Assembly (NCBI GenBank): GCA_016278505.1
Contig: JADQBQ010000023.1
Location: 1-62,436, forward strand
DNA from: Clostridiales bacterium
GTDB lineage: Bacteria; Bacillota; Desulfotomaculia; Desulfotomaculales; VENG01
Length of the DNA stretch: 62,436 nt
Direction of reading: 5' to 3'
Of the stretch, positions 7,225 through 16,207 are shown in pieces. The position numbers were made by a program, and so were the translations under genes. The notes beneath the pieces are model-generated. The model was not told where the DNA came from. It saw only the letters and a program-made list of their open reading frames with translations, and ran no database searches. Within the stretch, counting starts at the first letter, position 1. Each line of letters starts with the position of its first letter.

Positions 7225-10200
7225 GACTAGCCGGTTTACATATTAATGCTTACGGAATACTGCGTGATTATACAGTGGACGGCCATGAGTTGGATGGAAG
7301 CCCGGTACTGGTTTACGGTCTAAATGAGGCAGGAAAGTCCACTTTTATGTCGTTTATCCGAGGAGTTCTTTTTGGCTTTAAAGCAGAGGGTGCTAAAACA
7401 GTGCCTGTGCACGGCGGCCAGGTGGGAGGGTGGCTGCTGCTGGAAAACCAAAACGGTGAAATATATCGTGTGGAGCGTACCGGCAAGCGGGACGGTAAAG
7501 TGTCGGTGGAATTACCGGACGGCACACGGGAAGGGGATTCATTTTTGCGCTCCCGTATTCTGCACGGGGTCAGTCCGGTTTTATTTAGAAATGTTTTTGC
7601 CATCGGGATGGATGAACTCAGAAAACTGGAAGACTTAAAAAAAGAAGAGGTAAGTGCCCATATTTACGGTGTCGGCACCGGAGTTAACCCGGACCGGCTG
7701 GCCAGGGCCGTCAATACCCTTGAGTCCTCGGCACGGGATATTTTTAATCCCCGGGGGCGGGTGCAGAAAGTAAACGCACTTCTGAAAGGGTTAAAAGATG
7801 CCGATAGGCGGATTAAGCAGCTGGAACAGCAACCGGCACGCTACCTAAAGACAAAGGATGAGTTAGCAGAGCTGGAGGAAGAGCAGATTAGCCTGGGCAA
7901 TAAGCGCCGCGGGTTAGAATCGAGGAAAAGCAAGCTGGAAAATTTGATTAAGGCCCGGGAGCCCTGGGTGAAAATACAGCACCGGATAAGCCGCTTGAAA
8001 GAGTTGGAGCCTGTTGAAACTTTTCCGGCAGACGGTGCTGCCCGGCTGGAAAAACTGCTGGAGCGCAGGGAGGCCAAGATTAATGCTTTGCGCCAATGTG
8101 ACTTGGCAGTAAAGGATTTACAAGAGGCATTAAATAAGCTTGAAGTTGATGCCCGGCTTATGAAATACGGGCCACAGATAAAGGCTTTAAATGAGGAAAG
8201 ATCTTTATACACGGAAAAGAGGCAAAGGCTTACGGAAGAGGAAGCCAAAATGTTTCAGCTGCAGGAGTATGTGCGGGAGAGGTTATCCGCCCTGGGCCCG
8301 CAGTGGGATGAACAGCGGGTGGCGGGGCTTGATCTTTCTTTGACTGTATACCGCACGGCTGAAGATTTTGAAGAGCAAATTCGGGCGCGGGAAGGGAATT
8401 TAAGGGATATTGTGCGGAAGATGGAAGCAGTACAGAATAACCTGCATCAAGCACAAGAAGATCTAAAAGATATTGAAAATGAGCTTTCCTCACTGCCAGT
8501 TAATAACGGCATAACTATTGCGCTGGAAGAGCGTTTTACAGCTCTGGAACAACTGAACTTAAACCTGCAGCAAACAGGTGCGGCTGAGGTTGAAATAGAG
8601 GGTGAGCGCAAGCGTGTCAGGGATTTACAGGCCCGCAAAGATTTTGCACAAAAAAACATGGAAGGTGAAACAGGTTATGCAAAACTGGCCTGGCTGCCCT
8701 GGCTGGCAGCGGCCCTAGGTATAGCGGGACTGGTGGCCGGCGGGCTGAATGCAGGAGGAATGCTGCTTTTAGCCGGAGGCCTGGGGTTTGGTTTTTTGGC
8801 CCAAGCCTTATTGAAAAAGCTCAAGCATCAAGCCATTACCCGGCAGGAGCAATTCCAGCGGGAAGTGGAGACACTGGACCATGAATTGGAAACCCTGCAA
8901 GCCAACGTGATAGCTTTGGGCAACCGTCTGCAATCCCTGCGAGAGAAAAATAATGTTCTGTCGAATAAACTTGACTGTACCCCGGACATTGTTCTAACGG
9001 ATTTGCCGGAAATCCGCCGCAGGCTGGAGCAGGAAAGGGAAAAACAACACCACAGGCAGCAGCTGGAAACTGAAAAACAAAAGGCGATAAAAGAACTAGC
9101 CTTCAGGCAAGAAACTCTGTCAAAAATAAAAAAACAAGAGACAGGCAAACAAGAAGAGTTGGACCGGTTAATTGACAAATGGCGTCAATGGTGTTTGGAA
9201 AAGGGACTGCCGGAATTGAAACCGGCCGACATTGTCTCCTTTTTGTATTTAGCAGATAAGGCCAGGGACAGCGTTAATAAATTTAAAGTAAGCTGTGAAG
9301 AGCGCCATCAGGTATTAGAATTCGTGGAAAGTTATTTGCAAAGGGCAAATGTCATTGCGAGTGCATTAGATATGGAACAGGCTGACCGGTCAAACGCAGA
9401 CAGTTTTATAGCCAACCTGGCTGTTACCCTGGCAGCGAGTGAGGCAGACGCGGAACGAAGAAGGGAATTGCAATCCCGGCTGGAAAAGGCCGAGGCTGAT
9501 CAAAAATTGGCTCGCACCGGGCTCAGGGAAACGGAAGAGCATATAACTGAGCTGTTGGAACAGGGTGGGGCTAACGAAGAGGAAGAGTTCAGGTTACGTG
9601 CTGCTACTTATGCCAGACGTGAAGGGCTAAAGCAAAAGGTGGACGGCTGGAAGGAAAATTTACTATCCCTGGCCGGATCTATGGAGGAATACGAGGGATT
9701 TTGTGCCGAGCTGGATAGCTCCACCGGTGACCATAACCTGCAGGAGCTGGAGCAGGTCAAAGCTGAACTGGGCCTTTTGGATGACCATGCCCGTGAAGTC
9801 AGTGACGTGGCCGCCGAAAAAAGACTGCGCCTGGAAGAGATGGAAAAGGGGGAGGAATTGGCCCGGGCCCGCCAGGACCGGGATATGCTGAAAGAACGGC
9901 TGAAGCGGGAGGCCGGGGAATGGCGTGTGCGTACTCTGTGCTCCACCCTTTTAAACATGGCACGGGAAAAACACGAGCGTGACCGGCAGCCCGCGGTATT
10001 GCTGAAGGCATCCGGTTATTTGCAAGAAATGACCCACGGACGATATATGAAGGTGATATCGCCCATAGGTTCTCCGGGGCAGCTGGAGGTGGAGATGCCT
10101 AGCGGTGAAAGAGTGGAAGCACCGAATCTGAGCAGAGGAGCTGCCGGCCAGTTATACTTATCCCTGAGACTGGCCCTGGCCGGGCATTATAGTACTCGGG

Positions 10201-10385
10201 TGGCGCCCTTCCCGGTTATGTTGGACGACATTGCGGTGGATTTTGACCGGGAGCGATTAGCCGGCGCATTGACTGTTATCAAGGAAATTGCGGCTGAGCA
10301 CCAGGTGCTGTTCTTTACCTGCCACCGCCACATATTAGACATGTTCAGAGAACAGCTACCGGGGCAGAAGTGCCTTGCGCTTTAA
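7221..10385 (+). CDS. yhaN: YhaN-type SMC-like AAA ATPase
   Basis: 1054 aa. Split ABC-type ATPase separated by very long coiled coils: Walker A 'GLNEAGKST' (residues 33-41), ABC signature region 'LSRGAAGQLYLSLRLAL' (about 970-986), Walker B 'FPVMLDDIAVDFD' (about 998-1010) and a His switch region 'FFTCHRHIL'. Two adjoining hydrophobic helices lie in the middle of the coiled coil (about residues 485-535), as in other YhaN proteins, suggesting membrane attachment in place of the SbcC zinc hook. Works with YhaO as an ATP-driven DNA-end nuclease/tether (family knowledge). Confidence 0.85.
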   Translation: MRLAGLHINAYGILRDYTVDGHELDGSPVLVYGLNEAGKSTFMSFIRGVLFGFKAEGAKTVPVHGGQVGGWLLLENQNGEIYRVERTGKRDGKVSVELPDGTREGDSFLRSRILHGVSPVLFRNVFAIGMDELRKLEDLKKEEVSAHIYGVGTGVNPDRLARAVNTLESSARDIFNPRGRVQKVNALLKGLKDADRRIKQLEQQPARYLKTKDELAELEEEQISLGNKRRGLESRKSKLENLIKAREPWVKIQHRISRLKELEPVETFPADGAARLEKLLERREAKINALRQCDLAVKDLQEALNKLEVDARLMKYGPQIKALNEERSLYTEKRQRLTEEEAKMFQLQEYVRERLSALGPQWDEQRVAGLDLSLTVYRTAEDFEEQIRAREGNLRDIVRKMEAVQNNLHQAQEDLKDIENELSSLPVNNGITIALEERFTALEQLNLNLQQTGAAEVEIEGERKRVRDLQARKDFAQKNMEGETGYAKLAWLPWLAAALGIAGLVAGGLNAGGMLLLAGGLGFGFLAQALLKKLKHQAITRQEQFQREVETLDHELETLQANVIALGNRLQSLREKNNVLSNKLDCTPDIVLTDLPEIRRRLEQEREKQHHRQQLETEKQKAIKELAFRQETLSKIKKQETGKQEELDRLIDKWRQWCLEKGLPELKPADIVSFLYLADKARDSVNKFKVSCEERHQVLEFVESYLQRANVIASALDMEQADRSNADSFIANLAVTLAASEADAERRRELQSRLEKAEADQKLARTGLRETEEHITELLEQGGANEEEEFRLRAATYARREGLKQKVDGWKENLLSLAGSMEEYEGFCAELDSSTGDHNLQELEQVKAELGLLDDHAREVSDVAAEKRLRLEEMEKGEELARARQDRDMLKERLKREAGEWRVRTLCSTLLNMAREKHERDRQPAVLLKASGYLQEMTHGRYMKVISPIGSPGQLEVEMPSGERVEAPNLSRGAAGQLYLSLRLALAGHYSTRVAPFPVMLDDIAVDFDRERLAGALTVIKEIAAEHQVLFFTCHRHILDMFREQLPGQKCLAL

Positions 10386-10511
10386 TAGTTAAGATGCGAC
10401 AATATTTTCCTGCTTTGGAAGTTTATTTGACAACTTTCCCGAAGGGATAGTTGTTTTATATGGCTAATTACTCACCATACCAAACTCTTTGCTGAATATG
10501 AGGGTGTTATT

Positions 10512-11018
10512 ATGCCATACTTCATTAATCATTGCGAAAATGTCGCAAGTTATGCTGTTTATATGCAGGGAACAGTGTTTGATCCCGCGTTGTTTATGGC
10601 CGGTCTTTTCCATGACCTTGGAAAAATGAGAATCCCCTATTCGATTCTGGAGACAAGAGGTGTGTTGACAGTAGAGGAATATGAAGTTGTGAAAGAGCAT
10701 TCCCATTATGGATCGTGGATGCTGGACAAAAGGTCTTACAGCGATAAACTAATTAGGGCTGTATTGCACCATCATGAACGCTGGGATGGCAATGGCTATC
10801 CAGGCGGGCTAAAAGGGGAAAATATTCCTTTATACAGTAGAATCCTGGCCGTAGCGGATAGTTTTGACGCCATGACGGCTGGCAGACCTTACAGAAGGCC
10901 ATTATCACAGGATGCCGCTCTGGCTGAGATTGCAGTCAATGCGGGAACCCAATTCGATCCTAATGTTGTGGAAATGTTTTTACTGCAGATGAAGCAAAAA
11001 GGTTGTCGTTGTTCATAA
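10512..11018 (+). CDS. Stand-alone HD-GYP domain protein (probable c-di-GMP phosphodiesterase)
   Basis: 168 aa, ATG behind GAGGGTG; no earlier in-frame start exists, so it is a bare HD-GYP domain without a sensor. All catalytic motifs are present: 'FHDLGKMRIP' (HD), 'VKEHSHYGSWML' (His), 'HHHERWDGNGYPGGLKG' (HHE plus GYP) and 'AVADSFDAMTAGRPY' (D). Expected to hydrolyse cyclic di-GMP to GMP in the cytoplasm. It ends in a strong terminator shared with the convergent tRNA-Leu. Contrast with the degenerate HD-GYP domain at 58156-59763. Confidence 0.85.
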   Translation: MPYFINHCENVASYAVYMQGTVFDPALFMAGLFHDLGKMRIPYSILETRGVLTVEEYEVVKEHSHYGSWMLDKRSYSDKLIRAVLHHHERWDGNGYPGGLKGENIPLYSRILAVADSFDAMTAGRPYRRPLSQDAALAEIAVNAGTQFDPNVVEMFLLQMKQKGCRCS

Positions 11019-11024
11019 AAGGCC

Positions 11025-11077
11025 AAAAAGAGAGCGGGATTTCAACAGATTACACTGTGAAATCCCGCTCTCTTTTT
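11025..11077 (+). terminator. Long-stem terminator between the HD-GYP gene and tRNA-Leu
   Basis: A 20-bp stem (AAAAAGAGAGCGGGATTTCA with its complement at 11058-11077) closes a 13-nt loop and ends in a T-run. Its last base is also the last base of the encoded CCA end of the opposite-strand tRNA, so one hairpin serves two convergent transcripts. Confidence 0.85.
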
Positions 11078-11161
11078 GGTGCCGAAGGTGGGAGTCGAAC
11101 CCACACATCCGGAGATACGCGATTTTGAGTCGCGCGCGTCTGCCGATTCCGCCACTTCGGC
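11077..11161 (-). tRNA. tRNA-Leu (anticodon CAA)
   Basis: Class II tRNA of 85 nt with encoded CCA. The acceptor stem GCCGAAG/CTTCGGC is perfect, the anticodon stem CGCGA/TCGCG closes the loop CTCAAAA (anticodon CAA, reads UUG), a long variable arm follows, and the T arm is GTGGG-TTCGACT-CCCAC. Discriminator A. Its own promoter lies just upstream. Confidence 0.96.
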
Positions 11162-11175
11162 CCAACACATTAACT

Positions 11176-11204
11176 ATTTTACACTAATCGTTTAACTTTT
11201 GCAA
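11176..11204 (-). promoter_or_regulatory. Sigma-A promoter of tRNA-Leu
   Basis: On the minus strand TTGCAA (11204-11199), 17 nt, TAAAAT (11181-11176). This places transcription start about 7-8 nt before the mature tRNA 5' end at 11161. Confidence 0.65.
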
Positions 11205-11380
11205 CTGGGATTTAAAACTATCTCCCACAAATGAAGTGCCTAAATAATATAACATCTAGCCAGGTTGATGTCAATTCATAATACGTGGAAGGGTTTTTGC
11301 AGCAGGATACTGTGTGAAATTGTCGAATACTATGATTTATGTGCCCGGTTACTAAGCGAGCCCGGTGAGGGGTGAATAAC

Positions 11381-11950
11381 ATGCAGTGTTCCGACGAACA
11401 ACTGGTAGATAAGTTTAAAAGTGGAAGTGTAGAGGCCTTTGAGGAACTGGTGAACCGGTATGAGAGAAAGGTCTATACTCTTGCCTATCGCTTTACCGGC
11501 AATTATGCCGATGCCGGGGACATGGTACAGGAGGTATTCATTCGTGTGTACCGGGCTTTGCCAAAATTTCGTGCTGAATCCAGCTTTTCCACGTGGATTT
11601 ATAAGGTGGCGGCAAATGTATGCCGGGATGAACTCAGGAAGCAGCGTCGTAAGAAAAGTGTTTCTTTGGAAAATATGGAGGCAAACCAAGGCGAGATCGC
11701 TGTTGCGGATGATGCCCAGTCACCGGAGGAATTTGTCGAACAGCGGGATTTGCAGGCACGTGTGCAGAAATATATTGACCAGCTTACAGAGGATCAGAGA
11801 ATGATCCTTCTTTTACGTGAAATGCACCAGTTATCCTACGAGGAAATGGCGGATGTGCTGGAGTGTTCGCTTGGTACCGTGAAATCGCGTCTCAGTAGGG
11901 CCAGGCTGGCACTTAAAAATAAAATGCAAGCAGCCGGGGAACTTTCATAG
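11381..11950 (+). CDS. ECF RNA polymerase sigma factor (SigW/RpoE-like)
   Basis: 189 aa from the ATG at 11381, about 9 nt after GAGGGG; the upstream in-frame GTG (11372) abuts that ribosome site. Region 2: 'FEELVNRYERKVYTLAYRFTG' with 'DMVQEVFIRVYRAL' and 'FSTWIYKVAANVCRDELRK'. Region 4: 'QLSYEEMADVLECSLGTVKSRLSRARLAL'. An extracytoplasmic-function sigma factor followed 38 bp later by its probable membrane anti-sigma factor. A 7-mer identical to the Spo0A box (TGTCGAA, 11321-11327) sits about 50 bp upstream, which may be chance. Confidence 0.92.
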   Translation: MQCSDEQLVDKFKSGSVEAFEELVNRYERKVYTLAYRFTGNYADAGDMVQEVFIRVYRALPKFRAESSFSTWIYKVAANVCRDELRKQRRKKSVSLENMEANQGEIAVADDAQSPEEFVEQRDLQARVQKYIDQLTEDQRMILLLREMHQLSYEEMADVLECSLGTVKSRLSRARLALKNKMQAAGELS

Positions 11951-11988
11951 CGAGGCGGGCGTCTAGTCAGGTAAAGGGGGAGAGAAAT

Positions 11989-13194
11989 ATGCAGTGTCAG
12001 GAAGTCAGACAACTTTTATCAGCTTATATGGACGAACAGCTGGAGGCATTACAGAAAGAAGATGTGTCTGCCCATTTGAGAGAATGTACTGTATGTGTGG
12101 CAGAGCTGGCAGAAATGCAACAAGCTGTTAATCTCTTGCGCCAATTACCTGAATTATCTCCCCCACCCCAATTTAGGACCCGGCTTAGTGAACAAATAGC
12201 TGCCAAGGATTTGAGCCCTAGCCCGGCCAGGCCACCCCGCAGTTTTTTCCTGCAGCGCTGGGTTCGTTTTGTTGCCGCGGCGGCAGTCATTTTTTTAACA
12301 GTAGGCATAACCACCTTATTATACGGGCTTCCTTCCCCGTGGGGTCATAAAGATTTGACCCAAAACTCTGTGCAAGAAGATGCAGCAGCGAAGGAGCAGT
12401 TAACGGCTAGTACAGATTTAAGGCATAGGCCCGAAAGTAATGTGGTGCAAGCGCCGGAAAGCAGTAATCAGCGCGGGCCACTGGAAAGCTTTAATGCAGG
12501 GGACAGCGTAAAGCTGCGCAAAGAGAGCAGACAGACAGAAGCTATCCCACCGGAAAAAGAGGACGGACCTACTCCTTCGTCTGGCATAGAACCGCGTGGA
12601 GGGCAGGGAGGAGGACAATCAGCCGGAGAAAATGACCGGCAGGTAAGTATAATGGCTCTCCCAGCTGAAGACGATAGCGGGGATATGTCTCCCGCGCAGC
12701 CGGATGACAGCCCGCAGATGGGCATTTCCGCCGTGCCGGAAGAGGACGCCAAATTACCCGCGAAATTGCCTGAAGCAGTGCCCGAGGCAGTAAATGAAGT
12801 AGGAAATGCAATGTTAACTCTACAGGTTCAGGATTTTAACCAGGCGCTAAACATGGTGAATAATATAGTGGAAAAATACTCAGGTGAGGTAATCAGACGG
12901 GAAGAAAAAACACTCGAATTACAATTCCCTGCTGCTATATACGATAAAGCTGTAATGGAAATGAAATCGATGGGTAAGGTTTTGGAATCGCAAACTAAAG
13001 ATGCCGTGAGCGTGAAATACCAGAAAATTAATGATAAACTGCAAGCTTTATTGAAGGAAAAAAATGATTTGTTACAGAAGGAAAATATTACGCCTGTAGA
13101 GAAAGAACGGCTGGAAGATATGCAAAATAGTATAGATGAATACAGCAGGCAATTACAAGATGTAAATAAATTAATAACTGTTAACTTCAATTAA
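11989..13194 (+). CDS. Membrane anti-sigma factor with zinc finger and DUF4349-like ectodomain
   Basis: 401 aa. An N-terminal zinc-binding anti-sigma motif ('CQEVRQLLSAYMDEQLEAL', then 'HLRECTVC', i.e. HxxxCxxC) binds the sigma factor in the cytoplasm. One transmembrane helix (about residues 88-108) leads to a low-complexity Pro/Glu/Ser-rich linker (about 120-265) and a C-terminal extracellular domain with coiled coil ('NAMLTLQVQDFNQALNMV' to 'DVNKLITVNFN') resembling DUF4349. Encoded directly after the ECF sigma factor, so it presumably releases that sigma factor in response to envelope stress. Confidence 0.82.
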   Translation: MQCQEVRQLLSAYMDEQLEALQKEDVSAHLRECTVCVAELAEMQQAVNLLRQLPELSPPPQFRTRLSEQIAAKDLSPSPARPPRSFFLQRWVRFVAAAAVIFLTVGITTLLYGLPSPWGHKDLTQNSVQEDAAAKEQLTASTDLRHRPESNVVQAPESSNQRGPLESFNAGDSVKLRKESRQTEAIPPEKEDGPTPSSGIEPRGGQGGGQSAGENDRQVSIMALPAEDDSGDMSPAQPDDSPQMGISAVPEEDAKLPAKLPEAVPEAVNEVGNAMLTLQVQDFNQALNMVNNIVEKYSGEVIRREEKTLELQFPAAIYDKAVMEMKSMGKVLESQTKDAVSVKYQKINDKLQALLKEKNDLLQKENITPVEKERLEDMQNSIDEYSRQLQDVNKLITVNFN

Positions 13195-13327
13195 TTTAGT
13201 TCCCAAAAATTTACTTGTCAATGCAGTTAATCAAAGGTAAAATGTCTACAAGTTTGTCTAGTTCACTGCACATAGAGAATAAAGCAAACTGATATAATAC
13301 AATTATAGAGAAAGGAGGTCAAAAACA

Positions 13328-13549
13328 GTGTTGGAAAAGGTAAATGAAGTAATGGAAAAAGTTCGTCCTGCTCTGCAAAGGGACGGTGGTGATGTTGAAG
13401 TCATTGAAGTAACAGATGACGGTGTGGTCAGAGTTAAGCTAACAGGTGCTTGTGGTTCATGTCCCATGTCAACAATGACCCTTAAGCAGGGGATTGAGCG
13501 GGTACTTAAAGAGAATATACCGGAAGTAAAGGAAGTTGTGCAGGTTTAG
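13328..13549 (+). CDS. NifU-like C-terminal domain iron-sulfur scaffold
   Basis: 73 aa, GTG start behind a perfect AAAGGAGGT. The single domain matches the NifU C-terminal (Nfu) fold: '[17 protein letters not shown]' and the cluster-binding '[18 protein letters not shown]' (CxxC). It assembles and hands on Fe-S clusters in the cytoplasm. TATAAT at 13293-13298 may be its -10 element. A terminator follows immediately, so it is a single-gene unit. Confidence 0.9.
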   Translation: MLEKVNEVMEKVRPALQRDGGDVEVIEVTDDGVVRVKLTGACGSCPMSTMTLKQGIERVLKENIPEVKEVVQV

Positions 13550-13557
13550 TTAAAAGG

Positions 13558-13586
13558 CCTCTGCTGTTAACAGCAGGGGTTTTTTG
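13558..13586 (+). terminator. Terminator of the NifU-like gene
   Basis: CCTCTGCTGTT / AACAGCAGGGG stem with the run TTTTTT behind it. Confidence 0.85.
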
Positions 13587-13639
13587 CACTATAGAGAAAT
13601 TAAACCTTGCCATATCTATGGCAAAGGAGGTTTTGCACA

Positions 13640-14470
13640 TTGGCTGTTTTTCAACTAGCCGTATGCCAACTTAATGTTGCCGAGAATAAAAGAAAAAATA
13701 TTGACCGTGCAGCAGAAATGGTACGCTGCGCCGCGGACAACGGTGCCCGGATGGTAATCCTGCCGGAAATGTTTAACTGTCCCTACCAGACGAAACTATT
13801 CCCTGAGTATGCCGAGCACTTTGCAGGAGGAGAAACCACGTCTATGCTCAGGGAAGTAGCCAGTGAAAAGCAGATTTATCTTGTGGGAGGGTCCATACCT
13901 GAAAAGGATGGAGACCAGGTATATAACAGTAGTTTTACCTTTGGCCCGCAGGGAGAGTTGTTGGGCAGTTATCGCAAAATGCATCTATTTGACGTAGATC
14001 TGCCGGGGGGGCCGAAGGTGCAAGAATCCAGCACACTTGATTACGGCCATGGTCTTACGGTTTTCGATACGGAGTGGTGCCGCGTAGGTATCGTAATCTG
14101 TTTTGATGTGCGTTTTCCAGAATTGATAAGGCTTTTGGCTTTGCAGGGGGTACAGCTGGTTGTGATCCCCGCAGCCTTTAATACTACCAGCGGGCCTGCT
14201 CACTGGGAGATGACCATGCGCACCCGGGCAGTGGATAACCAGGTCTATGTAGCTGCCGCTTCTCCGGCCAGGGATCCTGAAACCGGGTATGTGGTATACG
14301 GGCATTCCGTGGTAGTGGAACCTTGGGGGGAAGTAGTGGCCGAGGCCGGAGAAGGCGAGGAGACCATTACGGCGGAGATTGACATTGATCGGGTGGAAAA
14401 GGTACGCCAACAAATCCCGCTTTTAAACCTGCGCCGGCATGATTTGTATGATCTGCAGTGGAAGAAATAG
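13640..14470 (+). CDS. Carbon-nitrogen hydrolase, omega-amidase (Nit2)-like
   Basis: 276 aa from the TTG at 13640, 9 nt after AAGGAGG; longer frames lack a ribosome site. Nitrilase-superfamily triad: Glu in 'VILPEMFNCPY', Lys in 'YRKMHLFDVDLPGG' and Cys in 'VGIVICFDVRFPEL'. The 'KMHLFD.D.PG' and 'CFDVRFPEL' wording is closest to omega-amidases, which hydrolyse alpha-ketoglutaramate/ketosuccinamate after transamination of glutamine or asparagine. Repair of deaminated glutathione is the alternative for this branch. Followed by two repeat copies. Confidence 0.82.
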   Translation: MAVFQLAVCQLNVAENKRKNIDRAAEMVRCAADNGARMVILPEMFNCPYQTKLFPEYAEHFAGGETTSMLREVASEKQIYLVGGSIPEKDGDQVYNSSFTFGPQGELLGSYRKMHLFDVDLPGGPKVQESSTLDYGHGLTVFDTEWCRVGIVICFDVRFPELIRLLALQGVQLVVIPAAFNTTSGPAHWEMTMRTRAVDNQVYVAAASPARDPETGYVVYGHSVVVEPWGEVVAEAGEGEETITAEIDIDRVEKVRQQIPLLNLRRHDLYDLQWKK

Positions 14471-14474
14471 TGGG

Positions 14475-14742
14475 ATTAAAGGATTCTGCATGTAGGGCTT
14501 TGGGGCAAACAATTTTTTAGACAGGATAACAGGATCTATAGGATTGTTAAAAAAATAGAATAAAGCAATCGAAAGCCTTTATTATCTAAGTAGAGTTTAT
14601 AGGGCAGTCCAAAATATTAAAAACAAAAACTTTACAATGTTTTTAAAGACCCCAAAGTACTACCCCAAAGCATCCTGCAAATCCTGTTAATCCTGTCAAA
14701 TAAATGTTGGCCCAAAAGCTACGACCCAAACAATCTTTAAGC
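14475..14742 (+). repeat. Interspersed repeat, family A (about 260 bp), copy 1
   Basis: Starts GCATGTAGGGCTTTGGGGC and ends CCCAAACAATCTTT. Near the left end are three ~9-bp units (GACAGGAT / AACAGGATC / TATAGGATT). Near the right end the same unit occurs inverted (CCTGCAAATCCTGTTAATCC). Between them is a conserved core with AATCGAAAG...CTTTATTATCTAA. Imperfect terminal inverted repeats with no ORF: a MITE-like architecture. Confidence 0.8.
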
Positions 14743-14783
14743 AAGGAGTATAGGAAACTTTGCCGTGCTTACTTGAAAGCAAG

Positions 14784-15046
14784 AAAAAAGGCTTTGCATG
14801 TGGGGATATGGGGCAAACAATTTTTTTAGACAGGATTAACAGGATCTACAGGATTGTTAAAAGAATAGAACAACACAATCGAAAGACTTTATTATCTAAG
14901 CAGAGCTTACGGAACAGTCCAAAATAAAAAGAGGTAATTTAAAAAGTTTTTAAAGACCCCAAAGTATTACCCCAAAGCATCCTGCGAATCCTGTAATCTT
15001 GTCAAATAAATGTTGGCCCAAAAGCTACGACCCAAACAATCTTTAC
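14784..15046 (+). repeat. Interspersed repeat, family A, copy 2 (tandem with copy 1)
   Basis: Same order of blocks as copy 1 (GCTTTGCATGTGGGGATATG, three AACAGGATC-type units, core AATCGAAAGACTTTATTATC, right arm with CCTGCGAATCCTGTAATC, tail CCCAAACAATCTTT). It ends about 70 bp before the YchF-like start, so the downstream gene's leader is largely repeat. Confidence 0.8.
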
Positions 15047-15118
15047 CAGCTTTACGCTGTGTGGAAAAATATGCTACAATTCTTAAGTATTGATAAAGAA
15101 AAATCGGGAGTGACGATC

Positions 15119-16207
15119 TTGGAAATAGGACTTGTAGGTTTGCCCATGGTGGGGAAGACCACCATATTTAACCTGGTAACCAATGCCGGTGTGGAAACAT
15201 CCAACTACCAGACCGGTAAAACCGAAACCAATGTCAGCATGGCCAAAGTACCGGACAAACGCATAGATTTCTTGTCCGACCTGTATAAACCAAAGAAAAC
15301 TACCTACGCCCAGATTCAATTCAGCGACGTGCCGGGCCTGGTTCAAGGGGCCAGCCAGGGCAAGGGAGTGGGCAACCAATTTTTGGATTCCATCCGGAAT
15401 TCAGATCTGCTGGTGCACGTGGTAAGAGCTTTTTCCGATCCGGATGTTCTTCATGCCGACGGCAGCATTGACCCGCTGCGTGATGTGGAGACTATCAACA
15501 TGGAACTTTTGCTGACTGACCTGGATCTGGTGGAGAAAAGAATCGAGCGTATCAAGGGTGGCAAAAAAATAACGAAAGAAGCTGCCGCCGAGCTGGAAGT
15601 GCTGGGCAAGCTCAAGGATGCGCTGGAAAACGAAGTTTCTTTGCGCCAGCTGAATTTAAGCGACAGTGAGCAGGAAATACTGCAAAACTACAGCTTCTTT
15701 ACCGAAAAACCCTTAATGATAGCTGTTAATACCGACGAAGAGCAGTTTAAGGCCGGTGATTATCCACGCAGGCAGGATTTAGAGGCCTGGGCAGCGGAAA
15801 GAGAAACCAGGCTTATTGAGGTTTGCGGGCAGGCTGAAATGGAGATTGCCCAACTGCCTGAGGAAGACCGGGAGTTATTTATGGAAGATCTGGGCATTCA
15901 AGAATCCGGTGTTGACCGTCTGGCCAGGGCGGCTTTTGATAAGCTGGGCCTGATGGCATTTTTCACCGTGGGAGAGGATGAAGTAAGGGCCTGGACCATT
16001 AAAAAAGAGACAGTGGCTCGCAAGGCGGCAGGAAAAATACATAATGATCTGGAGCGGGGCTTTATCCGGGCCGAAGTAATCCACTTTGATGACTTAAAGG
16101 CTTCTGGAAGCATGGCCGCTGCCAAGGATAAAGGCCTGGTTCGATTGGAAGGCAAGGAATACGTGGTCAAAGACGGAGACATTTTGAATATAAGGTTTAA
16201 TGTGTAG
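15119..16207 (+). CDS. YchF-like P-loop GTPase/ATPase (Obg-HflX clan, DUF933 C-terminus)
   Basis: 362 aa from the TTG at 15119, 6 nt after GGGAGTG; the longer frame is repeat-derived. G1 'GLPMVGKTT', G2/switch region 'YAQIQFSDVPGLVQGASQGKGVG' (landmarks DVPGLV and GKGVGNQFL), coiled-coil insert (about 130-200) and a C-terminal TGS-like DUF933 domain ('LGLMAFFTVGEDEVRAW', 'KEYVVKDGDILNIRFNV'). Canonical YchF has G-P-N-V-G-K-S/T; here the N is M and the G4-equivalent region differs, so this is a divergent member, possibly an extra copy. Flanked by family A repeats on both sides. Confidence 0.75.
   Translation: MEIGLVGLPMVGKTTIFNLVTNAGVETSNYQTGKTETNVSMAKVPDKRIDFLSDLYKPKKTTYAQIQFSDVPGLVQGASQGKGVGNQFLDSIRNSDLLVHVVRAFSDPDVLHADGSIDPLRDVETINMELLLTDLDLVEKRIERIKGGKKITKEAAAELEVLGKLKDALENEVSLRQLNLSDSEQEILQNYSFFTEKPLMIAVNTDEEQFKAGDYPRRQDLEAWAAERETRLIEVCGQAEMEIAQLPEEDRELFMEDLGIQESGVDRLARAAFDKLGLMAFFTVGEDEVRAWTIKKETVARKAAGKIHNDLERGFIRAEVIHFDDLKASGSMAAAKDKGLVRLEGKEYVVKDGDILNIRFNV

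Noticed and set aside
11321-11327. Spo0A box upstream of the ECF sigma factor
   Set aside because: A single heptamer is expected by chance several times in this window; not reported as a site on its own.
14475-15046. Possible CRISPR-like array from regularly repeated GGATT units
   Set aside because: The units are 8-9 bp and contiguous without spacers, the long copies differ in length, and no cas genes are present.
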